7,240 nt of DNA, from the NCBI GenBank assembly GCA_027858635.1, contig JAQICG010000288.1, forward strand, positions 1-7,240, written 5' to 3'. Source of the stretch: Gammaproteobacteria bacterium. GTDB lineage: Bacteria > Pseudomonadota > Gammaproteobacteria > SZUA-229. Each line of letters opens with the position of its first letter. Position 1 is the stretch's first letter. A program made the translations under genes and the position numbers. The notes beneath the pieces are model-generated. The model had not been told where the DNA came from and ran no database searches. It saw only the letters and a program-made list of their open reading frames with translations. Shown here piece by piece: positions 1 to 6,484 of the stretch.

Positions 1-1
1 A

Positions 2-1288
2 ATAGGCACAATGGCAGCCTCAACCGCACAGGCCGCTAACTGGCTAATGCTACAGGGCACAGAACGCGACGCAGCCGCACCGAGAGCAAAAGTATGGGGC
101 TTCATACAGCCTGAATACACTTCTACCAGTAATACACCTCTTCAGGCGGGTCCCTGGAAAGGCCAGGACGCTATCTTCAACCAGATGAGACCTAATTTGA
201 AGTCCAACAAAGGCTTCAACATCATTCGTGCCCGCCTGGGTGTACGGGGTACCGGTCTGCCACTGGATAGCAATGTTAACTACTTTTTACTGGCGGAATT
301 TGGTAACAATGGCATTACCGCCGGCGACAACGGCAGCGCAAAACTTACCGATGCCAGCGTCACACTCAATCATATCGATGGTGCTCGTTTTCGAGTGGGC
401 CAGTTCAAAACTCCTGGCTCGGAAGAAGGCTTGCAGGCGATCCATGTGTTCGACTACATCAACTTCACGAGAGCAACCAATGGTCTGTTATTAGAACGCT
501 TTTTCGACGGCGATGGCTCAGCCGCAGGTGATGCTAATAGGCCCAATGGTTCGGTTGGCGCCTTCCGTGATATTGGTATCCAGATGTTTGACACCTTCAA
601 GGTTAGTGACTGGGAACACAGTTATGCGGTGATGTTGGGTAACGGCAACGGCATCAATCGTGCCGACAATAATGACAGCATGGAGACCTATCTGTACTGG
701 TCTTCTGAACAGGTTTATGCCGGTGCAGGAGCACGTCGCGAAGGCTGGAAGCTGTTTGCCTGGAATCAGGACGGTAAACGGACGCTGACAGCTGCCGGTG
801 CCGGTGCCGGTGAATATGATCGTACCCGCTCAGGCCTGGGTACTACTTTCAAAAAAGGCAAACAACGCGCAGGCTTTGAATATATTACCGCTGATGGCAT
901 GATCTTCAATGGTAGCGATGGTGGCGCTGTTCCGGGTGCTATAGGCTCGACGCCTACTGGCGGCACGCCTACAGCATCGTTCAACATCGAGACCACTGGC
1001 GAAGCTGACGGCTATTATGTGCATTATGGTTATGCACTGACTAACGAGCTGGAACTGGATCTGCGTTACGACGTTTACAATCGTATGACCGATGTGGCGA
1101 CAAAAGAACGTAAATTCGACACATTGACAGTGGGTGCGCAGTACTTCTTTAACAAGAAAAGTCGACTGATCGTCAATTATGAAGCCAGAAATGCAGAAGC
1201 GCCAAACCTGGCATCAACACATCCAGCCAACCAGATTCTTGATGGTATGGATGATCGCCTCTCCGCCCAGCTTCTGATTATTTTCTAG
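2..1288 (+). CDS. Phosphate-selective porin (OprO/OprP-like) outer-membrane beta-barrel, 5' end cut by window
   Basis: Predicted outer-membrane channel for small anions or other solutes. Numbering is from the ATG at 11. The chain has many short alternating polar/hydrophobic beta-strands, for example near residues 89-95, 115-120 and 126-133. It contains the RVGQFKTP segment (128-135) that resembles the GQFKxP motif of the phosphate-selective porin O/P family. It ends in LSAQLLIIF, a typical C-terminal Phe beta-signal read by the BAM complex. The first in-frame ATG (11) gives only MAASTAQA before the mature-looking ANW sequence. This is the tail of a signal peptide, and the frame stays open to base 2, so the true start lies left of the window. 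A Gly/Ala/Pro/Thr-rich stretch around residues 261-325 is probably a surface loop. A strong terminator follows, so transcription ends here. Fold and location are well supported; substrate specificity is not shown by the sequence. Confidence 0.82.
   Translation: MGTMAASTAQAANWLMLQGTERDAAAPRAKVWGFIQPEYTSTSNTPLQAGPWKGQDAIFNQMRPNLKSNKGFNIIRARLGVRGTGLPLDSNVNYFLLAEFGNNGITAGDNGSAKLTDASVTLNHIDGARFRVGQFKTPGSEEGLQAIHVFDYINFTRATNGLLLERFFDGDGSAAGDANRPNGSVGAFRDIGIQMFDTFKVSDWEHSYAVMLGNGNGINRADNNDSMETYLYWSSEQVYAGAGARREGWKLFAWNQDGKRTLTAAGAGAGEYDRTRSGLGTTFKKGKQRAGFEYITADGMIFNGSDGGAVPGAIGSTPTGGTPTASFNIETTGEADGYYVHYGYALTNELELDLRYDVYNRMTDVATKERKFDTLTVGAQYFFNKKSRLIVNYEARNAEAPNLASTHPANQILDGMDDRLSAQLLIIF
794..811 (+). 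repeat. Three tandem copies of the hexamer GCCGGT inside the porin gene
   Basis: GCCGGT occurs three times back to back and encodes Ala-Gly three times (residues 262-267 of the porin, counting from the ATG at 11). Each unit is six bases, so loss or gain of a copy keeps the reading frame and would change only a probable surface loop. The tract is short and may be chance composition. Confidence 0.6.
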
Positions 1289-1346
1289 AGCGAGCCCTTC
1301 TAAACGATCAGTATCTAATAAATATAATAACTCTGATTCTTCCTTT

Positions 1347-1373
1347 GCCCCGGTCTATACCGGGGCTTTTTTT
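1347..1373 (+). terminator. Rho-independent terminator of the porin gene
   Basis: An 8-bp GC-rich stem (GCCCCGGT at 1347-1354 pairing with ACCGGGGC at 1359-1366) closes a 4-base loop CTAT and is followed directly by seven T (1367-1373). It lies 59 bases after the porin stop codon. There is no matching A-run on the left side, so it should act mainly on plus-strand transcripts and not on the facing hydrolase gene. Confidence 0.92.
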
Positions 1374-1403
1374 GCATTAAAAATTGATATGCACATATTA
1401 CGA

Positions 1404-2285
1404 TTAGAAAAAATATTTTTTAACATCAGATAATGTCAAACCCGTCAAATAATCGAGCAACAGTTGCCGGTTTTCAATTTTATTAAAAATTCGATTATGG
1501 CTGCCGGTAACCACCTGTAACTTTTTAGGCTCATTAGCCGCTTCGTATAAAGCCTGTGCATGCTCAAACGGGATGATTTCATCTTCTTTGCTATGCATTA
1601 GCATTAAGGAAATGGGCGCTATTTGCGCGACTGCGTCCAATGGCCGGTAGCTGTTATCCATAGCAAACGACAATGGCCACTGCAATGCCCAGGTAAGCCA
1701 GCTGGTCGATAACACATCTTGCGTCACTTTACGATAATCGGAAAACCCTTCAATCGTGATCAGTGCTTTAATACTTTCTTTGTGCTGACTATGCGCCACT
1801 GCATGAATCGCTAAACTCGCACCCAGACTATATCCCATCACAATCAGATTTTCATTCTTTGCCAGCTGTTTTACGCTGTAGCCGATCGTAGTTTCGACAT
1901 CTCTGATCACGGCATCAAGCTGTGCAGCCCCCTCTGAGTTACCGTAACCCCGATAATCAAAAAGATAAACGTCGTAACCGTGATCCGTTAGCCAGTAGAC
2001 ATTGGAAAAATGCGTAGAAATATTTTCGCCATTGCCCTGAAAAAACAAAATCGTACCTTTATAAATATCTTTGGATAAAAGTTTCCAGCCATGTAATTTA
2101 AGCCCGTCATGGGTTTCAAGCTGCACGTTTTCATACATTACACCCAATATGTCGGGCGTGGCGAATTGGGCGCGCTGGGGCTGAAATAAAACCTGGGTAC
2201 ACCCGGACAGCATTACCAGTAGTAGAATACCCGAGAGCATTTTTAGCCACCTCAGGAAAAGGCGGTCAATTTTGTGATAAAACAT
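1404..2285 (-). CDS. Lipoprotein alpha/beta hydrolase (BEM46/YfhR-like, serine hydrolase)
   Basis: Predicted membrane-anchored serine hydrolase (esterase or peptidase type) of unknown substrate. With the start at 2285 the protein has 293 residues. It begins with a basic n-region (K5, R8, R12, K15), a hydrophobic stretch and the lipobox LSGC, with Cys29 as the lipidated residue. The next residue is Thr, not Asp, which favours sorting to the outer membrane. The alpha/beta hydrolase core follows: FQGNGEN (oxyanion region), DYRGYGNSEG, the nucleophile elbow GYSLG (Ser153), the acid in KEDEIIPF (Asp235) and the base in GSHNR (His263). The triad is complete and the length is normal for the family. 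The frame is also open to in-frame ATG codons at 2300 and 2315 and a TTG at 2318. None has a clear ribosome binding site; 2285 was chosen because it gives the most typical lipoprotein signal, with only a weak GAG before it. The gene is monocistronic, facing the porin gene, and has no obvious terminator of its own. Confidence 0.85.
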   Translation of the reverse strand: MFYHKIDRLFLRWLKMLSGILLLVMLSGCTQVLFQPQRAQFATPDILGVMYENVQLETHDGLKLHGWKLLSKDIYKGTILFFQGNGENISTHFSNVYWLTDHGYDVYLFDYRGYGNSEGAAQLDAVIRDVETTIGYSVKQLAKNENLIVMGYSLGASLAIHAVAHSQHKESIKALITIEGFSDYRKVTQDVLSTSWLTWALQWPLSFAMDNSYRPLDAVAQIAPISLMLMHSKEDEIIPFEHAQALYEAANEPKKLQVVTGSHNRIFNKIENRQLLLDYLTGLTLSDVKKYFF

Positions 2286-2406
2286 TTTCTCGTTTCTCAT
2301 TAATAACAAAATCATCAAGACACAGATTTTTGAGTGATTGTCGCATCAAAGCCGGAATTAACAAACAATAACTGTGGGATTTTCCAGACACCTGATTCTA
2401 CACAAC

Positions 2407-2436
2407 ATTATCAGGCAAGTTTTCAGTCAATGTCAC
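2407..2436 (-). promoter_or_regulatory. Candidate sigma-70 promoter of the lipoprotein hydrolase gene
   Basis: On the minus strand GTGACA (2431-2436, five of six to TTGACA) is separated by 18 bases from GATAAT (2407-2412, five of six to TATAAT). Transcription would start near 2400 and give a leader of about 115 bases before the ATG at 2285. Seen by eye only; no start-site evidence. Confidence 0.45.
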
Positions 2437-2494
2437 ATCGCATAAGATAAATCTCATTTGTTACTCCTTAACCTGCCCGAAAATCATATATCTA

Positions 2495-2593
2495 TGGAAT
2501 GTATTTCCCCCATTCCAGTCATATCTATAACTATCGCACCAGGCTATAAAACTTGGTAATTACCGGGAGAAACCGGTTGGATTTTTATCTTTT
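2495..2593 (+). other. Cluster of three small hairpins with a T-rich tail in the intergenic region
   Basis: Reading left to right there are three inverted repeats. TGGAATG (2495-2501) pairs with CATTCCA (2511-2517). ACCAGG (2538-2543) pairs with CTTGGT (2552-2557), including one G-U pair. ACCGG (2562-2566) pairs with CCGGT (2573-2577). A T-rich run, TTTTTATCTTTT, follows at 2582-2593. This could be a small RNA, a structured leader of the DUF3015 mRNA, or a set of protein-binding dyads. I found no convincing promoter just upstream and no match to a riboswitch I know. Apart from this cluster, the candidate promoters and the palindrome listed separately, I see nothing else in 2319-2740. Confidence 0.25.
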
Positions 2594-2640
2594 AGCATGC
2601 GACTGCTCGCCAACATCAAGTAAAAATACCTGACTAAATC

Positions 2641-2661
2641 ACACGGATATATAATCCGTGT
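2641..2661. promoter_or_regulatory. Perfect 8+5+8 palindrome with an embedded TATAAT; candidate operator
   Basis: ACACGGAT (2641-2648) and ATCCGTGT (2654-2661) are exact inverted copies around the centre ATATA. Nothing resembling a terminator T-run follows, so a dimeric regulator binding site is more likely than an RNA stop signal. The hexamer TATAAT (2650-2655) matches the -10 consensus perfectly, which would place a promoter inside the operator and a start near 2662. Its -35 is poor, however: CTGACT at 2630-2635 is only 14 bases away. Alternatively the palindrome sits just upstream of the promoter at 2668-2697, centred near -53. It most likely serves the DUF3015 gene. Confidence 0.5.
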
Positions 2662-2667
2662 ATGCGC

Positions 2668-2697
2668 TTGCAACTGTACTCACAATTGCTTTATTAT
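2668..2697 (+). promoter_or_regulatory. Candidate sigma-70 promoter of the DUF3015 gene
   Basis: TTGCAA (2668-2673, four of six) and TATTAT (2692-2697, five of six) are 18 bases apart. A start near 2704 would give a leader of about 37 bases ending in the ribosome binding site GGAG at 2730-2733. It competes with the consensus TATAAT at 2650-2655 for being the real -10. Confidence 0.4.
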
Positions 2698-2740
2698 TGG
2701 CACTCGTTTAAAAGAAACGTCCTTCTAATGGAGATTAATA

Positions 2741-3217
2741 ATGAAAAAGACGATTATTAGTATTGCACTGTTAGGCTTCTCAGCATCAGCAATGGCTGAA
2801 GCACCCGGTGGCCCGAATTGCGGTTGGGGCAACATGCTGTTTGAAGATCAGGCAGGTATTGCACCACACTTTCTGGCGACAACCACCAACGGTACTTCAG
2901 GAAACGCTACCTTCGGCATGACTACCGGTACAAACGGCTGTTCTGTAGACGGCAAACTCACCTACGGCGGAAAATCACTGCTGGGTTCTATCATGGGCGA
3001 ATTCTCTGAAGACGTGGCTCGTGGTGAAGGTGAAGCATTGAACGCAGTCGCTGTGATGTATGGCATAGAGCAAGAAGATCGTGCCAGCTTTGCTACTGCT
3101 ATGCACACTAACTTTCAGACACTGTTCCCAAGTGAAAATGTGACTGCCGATGAAGTAATGGCCTCAATGAACGAAATTATGAAAGCCAATGCGCAATTAG
3201 CAAAATACGTTGCTTAA
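2741..3217 (+). CDS. DUF3015 family secreted protein
   Basis: A 158-residue protein of the DUF3015 family, whose function is unknown. The first 19 residues form a classical Sec signal peptide (KK n-region, hydrophobic core, AMA cleavage site before EAPGG), so the mature protein of about 139 residues is periplasmic or associated with the outer membrane. The family hallmark is the N-terminal NCGWGNMLF (26-34), then TNGTSGNATFG (49-59) and TNGC (64-67). Cys27 and Cys67 are the only cysteines of the mature chain and probably form a disulfide. The C-terminal half (85-158) is helical and acidic. The ATG at 2741 has a good GGAG site seven bases upstream. A strong terminator follows the gene, and then the DUF4105 gene on the same strand. 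I believe these two families are often neighbours in gammaproteobacteria, which suggests a shared role, but nothing in the sequence gives the activity. Confidence 0.88.
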   Translation: MKKTIISIALLGFSASAMAEAPGGPNCGWGNMLFEDQAGIAPHFLATTTNGTSGNATFGMTTGTNGCSVDGKLTYGGKSLLGSIMGEFSEDVARGEGEALNAVAVMYGIEQEDRASFATAMHTNFQTLFPSENVTADEVMASMNEIMKANAQLAKYVA

Positions 3218-3242
3218 GTATCGACTGTTTTAAGCGTTTAGT

Positions 3243-3279
3243 AAAAAGCCCCGTTTCTTCGGAGACGGGGCTTTTTTTT
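3243..3279 (+). terminator. Strong rho-independent terminator with a cUUCGg tetraloop
   Basis: GCCCCGTTTC (3248-3257) pairs with GAGACGGGGC (3262-3271), with one G-U pair, around the loop TTCG. The loop is closed by C-G, giving the very stable cUUCGg tetraloop. Five A (3243-3247) precede and eight T (3272-3279) follow, so the stem can be extended and the element could also work on the other strand. It starts 26 bases after the DUF3015 stop and separates that gene from DUF4105. Confidence 0.95.
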
Positions 3280-3317
3280 GAAAATCTATAAAATCCTTCT
3301 CCAGAACATTCACTAAA

Positions 3318-5243
3318 ATGCAGTCCGTTAGCTTCAAGAATCTGCGCAATACCTTCATGCTTATTTTAGTCCTGTGCTTTTCCAGCCCGGGCTTTAGCTC
3401 CACAGGTGATGCTGTAAACTACGTTAATTCACTGCAACAGCAAGCTATCGACCAGCAACTCTGGCAGGAGCAGGAGTGGTTAAATCTCCTGCACTATGAT
3501 GTCATTAATAGAGCGGATCACGCCTACCTCAGCCAGGTTGACGATGATCGCTTCTTTAACGCTATAGATGGAAAAACCAATTCAAAGGCTGAATTGCTGC
3601 AAACCATTGCTTCTTTTTTCAACACCGGGGTAAGCGATGACAGCCATACACTGTGTCGATTTGTTGCGCGCTTCGACTGGCTGAACAAGAAGCTTTCTTT
3701 TGATAACAGCCGGCTCCCCTCTGCCCACTGCGAAGAGCGTGATGAATGGCGCAAACTGGTCGATGCCGACCATGTGACCATGATATTCCCCGCCTATCAC
3801 CTCAACAGCCCTTCATCGATGTTTGGCCACACCCTGCTTAGAATGGACAAAAAGTTTGGTGATACTGAATCCGAATGGCTGTCGTTTGCGATTAATTTTG
3901 GCGCTGAGACCAATGCCGATGACAACTCTCTTTTTTATGCCTTTAAAGGCCTGGCCGGCGGCTACCCCGGCGTTTTTATTGTCACGCCCTATTTCAAAAA
4001 AATTCAGGAATACAATCGCATCGAAAATCGCGATATCTGGGAATACCCGTTGAATCTCACCCCTGAAGAAACCCATCGCATGTTGCAACATCTGTGGGAA
4101 CTCAAGGAGATGAATTTTGATTATTTCTTTTTCGACGAAAACTGCTCCTACCGCTTGCTGGAATTACTGGAAGTGGCACGCCCGGGCATAGAACTCACCG
4201 ATGACTTTGCGCTAACCGCCATACCGGTTGATACCGTCAGAGCGATTGAACGCGCTAATTTAACAAAATCCATCAATTACCGTCCCTCTCAGGCTACCGC
4301 CTTGCAGCATTTGCTTGATGACATGAGCGCCACTGAACAGGCTTTGGTGCGGGCGCTGGCCGAAGATATCAACACTGTCGAATCAGTAGATTTTAAAAGC
4401 CAGCCCGACACTCAACAACATCAGGTTATTGATGCCGCCTATAAATACATTCGCTACCAGCAGACCGGCGTAGCGCGCGACCCCGACCTGGCCAAACGCA
4501 GTTATCAGCTACTCACCCAGCTCAACACCTACCCGGCAACAAAATCGTCTGTCTATACCGCACCCGCTTCACCTGAAACCAGCCATAATAGCCGTCGCGT
4601 CTCCGTCAGTGCCGGTGAGCGCCTAGATAAGGCTTATGCGGAATTGAGCTATAAATTCTCTTTCCACGATCTGGAAGATAACGAGTATGGTTTTCTGCGT
4701 GGCGCGCAAATTAACATGGGCCATATCCAGATAAGAGCTGATCGTGATAATGCAAAATTGCACCGGTTTGATCTGATCGACATCTTTTCCCTTACCCCGC
4801 GCACCGATTTCTTCACGCCGCTTTCCTGGCGCATCTACACCGGCCTGGAACGACAGCCTACCGGATATAAAGATAACCTGGTGGCTCACGTCACCGGTGG
4901 TGCGGGCGTCTCTTATGCATTGTGGGAAAACAGTCAGGTTTACGCCCTGGGCATGCTGCGTCTGGAACACAACAACGACATGAACAACAACATCGAGCCG
5001 GGCGTGGGTTTACTGACCGGACTACTACATCACTTCGGCAGTAGCACGGCACATCTGGAATTGAGCGGGGAACAGTTCAAGGATGATGTATACCGGATGA
5101 GAAGCATCTACAAACACAACTTCGTTATCAGCACCAACCATTCGATAAAATTCACCGCCAAACGGGAATGGCATTCTTCGATCCGGTTTTCTGAACTGAA
5201 TTTAAGTAAACTGTATTACTTTTATAGCACATTTAAAATATAA
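3318..5243 (+). CDS. DUF4105 (Lnb N-terminal-like) envelope protein with C-terminal beta-rich domain
   Basis: A 641-residue exported protein of unconfirmed function. Residues 1-28 look like a signal peptide (K8/R10, core FMLILVLCF, then SSPGFSS); Cys20 is not in a lipobox. An N-terminal helical part (about 30-145) contains Cys113 and Cys138, a possible disulfide pair. The DUF4105 domain (about 150-300) carries two signature segments: FPAYHLNSPSSMFGHTLLRM with His171, and FFDENCSYRLLELLE with Asn275-Cys276. The order His then Asn-Cys resembles permuted papain-like enzymes such as the LRAT and NlpC/P60 relatives, where Cys is the nucleophile. In Bacteroides, I recall DUF4105 proteins being reported as the lipoprotein N-acyltransferase Lnb. 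Residues about 425-641 are rich in alternating strands and could be a small outer-membrane barrel. The start at 3318 lacks a Shine-Dalgarno sequence; the next in-frame ATG (3357) has none either and would remove the basic n-region. The last 42 bases overlap the end of moeA. Domain assignment is firm; the enzymatic role is inference. Confidence 0.87.
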   Translation: MQSVSFKNLRNTFMLILVLCFSSPGFSSTGDAVNYVNSLQQQAIDQQLWQEQEWLNLLHYDVINRADHAYLSQVDDDRFFNAIDGKTNSKAELLQTIASFFNTGVSDDSHTLCRFVARFDWLNKKLSFDNSRLPSAHCEERDEWRKLVDADHVTMIFPAYHLNSPSSMFGHTLLRMDKKFGDTESEWLSFAINFGAETNADDNSLFYAFKGLAGGYPGVFIVTPYFKKIQEYNRIENRDIWEYPLNLTPEETHRMLQHLWELKEMNFDYFFFDENCSYRLLELLEVARPGIELTDDFALTAIPVDTVRAIERANLTKSINYRPSQATALQHLLDDMSATEQALVRALAEDINTVESVDFKSQPDTQQHQVIDAAYKYIRYQQTGVARDPDLAKRSYQLLTQLNTYPATKSSVYTAPASPETSHNSRRVSVSAGERLDKAYAELSYKFSFHDLEDNEYGFLRGAQINMGHIQIRADRDNAKLHRFDLIDIFSLTPRTDFFTPLSWRIYTGLERQPTGYKDNLVAHVTGGAGVSYALWENSQVYALGMLRLEHNNDMNNNIEPGVGLLTGLLHHFGSSTAHLELSGEQFKDDVYRMRSIYKHNFVISTNHSIKFTAKREWHSSIRFSELNLSKLYYFYSTFKI

Positions 5244-6446
5244 ATAATTATCCTGATCACCTTTGTTGACGGCTTTATCGACCGGCACTTCCACCAGCCC
5301 ATCTGCCCAGCAGGTTGAACTTAGCACGCCCGAACCCTGATGTGGGTAGAGTGTTGCCCGCAGGCCCTGCTCGGATGCAATCAAACGCACGCGTAAATAT
5401 TCCTGCCTTTTCAGACTCGGCCATTCGAAGTCTGCAATCACGGGCATTTTTACCGGCAGATATTTTTCTGCGCCCTGCAATTTTAGAATCAGAGGTTTTA
5501 CGAATAATAAAAAGGTGACGAAAGTCGAAACCGGATTGCCGGGCAGGCCCATAAAAGTCGCCTTGCCAACTTTGCCATAGGCCACCGGCTTACCGGGCTT
5601 CATGGCGATGCGCCACATTTTTAATTCACCCAGCTGTTCCAGTGCGAGTCGCACGTAATCCTCTTCGCCCACCGAAACGCCGCCACTGGTCACAATCAAA
5701 TCGGCACTGGCGGAGGCCTGCTGCAAAATCTCGAGCGTGGCGTCCAGGGTATCGGGGACGATGCCCAGGTCGATAACTTCGCAGCCCAGCGATTTCAGCA
5801 AGCCCTTGATGATGTATTTGTTGGAATTGTAAATCTGGCCTTGCGCCAGTTCATGGCCCGGCTCGACAATTTCATCGCCGGTAAAAAAAGTCGCCACTTT
5901 TAGCTTTCTTTTCACCGCCACTTCCGCCAGCCCGACCGAAGCCAGCAAACCCAGCTCCTGCGCTCGCAGCTGATGCCCGGCTTCGAGTATTACACTGCCA
6001 TGCGCGATATCTTCCCCGGCGCGGCGAATGTTCTGCCCCGCCTTAACGGCTTTGTTGATGATGACCCGATCACCGTCGCGCTGGCAATGCTCCTGCATCA
6101 CCACCGCATCGGCATTTGCCGGTATCGGTGCGCCGGTAAAAATTCGCGCCGCCGTGCCCGCCTCCAGCGCGCTGCCCACCTGCCCGGCGGGAATGCGTTG
6201 CGTCACCACCAGGGCTGCGCCGACCTCACTGCAATCGGCGCTGCGAAGCGCATAACCGTCCATGGCGCTGTTGTCGTAACCGGGCACATTAATGCTGGAG
6301 CGCACGTCCTCCGCCAATATCCGGCTCAGTACATTTTCAATCTCTATCGCCTCAGACTGCGCAACAGCGACAACCGGTTCAAGGATCAGCGCCCTGGCCT
6401 GATCAACAGAAATTAACGATGGTGATGCACAACAATCTTCTGACAC
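5202..6446 (-). CDS. moeA: Molybdopterin molybdenumtransferase MoeA
   Basis: Cytoplasmic enzyme of the last step of molybdenum cofactor synthesis: it inserts molybdate into adenylylated molybdopterin, releasing AMP. All 414 residues match the family in length and order. Visible are NVPGYDNSAMDGYAL (53-67, Asp63), TGAPIPANADAVVMQE (104-119), AGEDI (143-147, Asp146), TGDEIVEPG (189-197, Glu192), IYNSN (205-209), TSGGVSVGEEDY (253-264, Asp263) and GLPGNPVS (300-307, Pro302 and Pro305). These key residues sit four positions beyond the E. coli MoeA residues D59, D142, E188, D259, P298 and P301 as I remember them. The start is GTG at 6446, chosen because AAGAGGA lies seven bases upstream and the next in-frame Met is Met62, inside the AMDGYAL motif. 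moaB lies 38 bases upstream on the same strand, so the two form an operon. The C-terminus runs about ten residues beyond the usual end of the family and overlaps the DUF4105 gene by 42 bases. Confidence 0.96.
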   Translation of the reverse strand: MSEDCCASPSLISVDQARALILEPVVAVAQSEAIEIENVLSRILAEDVRSSINVPGYDNSAMDGYALRSADCSEVGAALVVTQRIPAGQVGSALEAGTAARIFTGAPIPANADAVVMQEHCQRDGDRVIINKAVKAGQNIRRAGEDIAHGSVILEAGHQLRAQELGLLASVGLAEVAVKRKLKVATFFTGDEIVEPGHELAQGQIYNSNKYIIKGLLKSLGCEVIDLGIVPDTLDATLEILQQASASADLIVTSGGVSVGEEDYVRLALEQLGELKMWRIAMKPGKPVAYGKVGKATFMGLPGNPVSTFVTFLLFVKPLILKLQGAEKYLPVKMPVIADFEWPSLKRQEYLRVRLIASEQGLRATLYPHQGSGVLSSTCWADGLVEVPVDKAVNKGDQDNYLYFKCAIKVIQFT

Positions 6447-6453
6447 GCTTATA

Positions 6454-6460
6454 TCCTCTT
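6454..6460 (-). promoter_or_regulatory. Ribosome binding site that fixes the GTG start of moeA
   Basis: Minus-strand AAGAGGA, seven bases before GTG at 6446. It is the only good Shine-Dalgarno sequence near the N-terminus, and it decides in favour of the non-ATG start. Confidence 0.7.
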
Positions 6461-6484
6461 TTCTACCAATGGGGTTTACCGATA

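Noticed and set aside
1380..1403. Terminator for the hydrolase gene in the ATATG-TG-CATAT palindrome
   Set aside because: The stem is A/T only with a two-base loop; too weak to call, although a T-run follows on the minus strand.
2266..2346. 26-codon minus-strand ORF overlapping the start of the hydrolase gene
   Set aside because: No ribosome binding site and no recognisable sequence; a chance ORF is more likely than translational coupling.
2494..2559. 21-codon plus-strand ORF that could be a leader peptide
   Set aside because: No Shine-Dalgarno sequence before its ATG, no run of a regulatory amino acid, and it stops about 180 bases before DUF3015. The inverted repeats in the same stretch explain the sequence as well.
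2531..2600. Resemblance to a cyclic-di-GMP (GEMM) riboswitch, from a GCACCAGG-like start followed by AAAC
   Set aside because: The conserved GACGCAAAGCC part and the receptor stem are missing and the spacing is wrong.
4623..4970. Minus-strand open frame of 115 codons inside the DUF4105 gene
   Set aside because: Shadow frame over a well-supported coding region; no ribosome binding site or protein motif supports it.
5973..6416. Long plus-strand open frame of 147 codons opposite moeA
   Set aside because: It lies wholly within moeA, which has all family motifs on the other strand. The translation has no recognisable domain and is rich in Arg/Ala/Leu, as expected for the antisense of GC-rich coding DNA.
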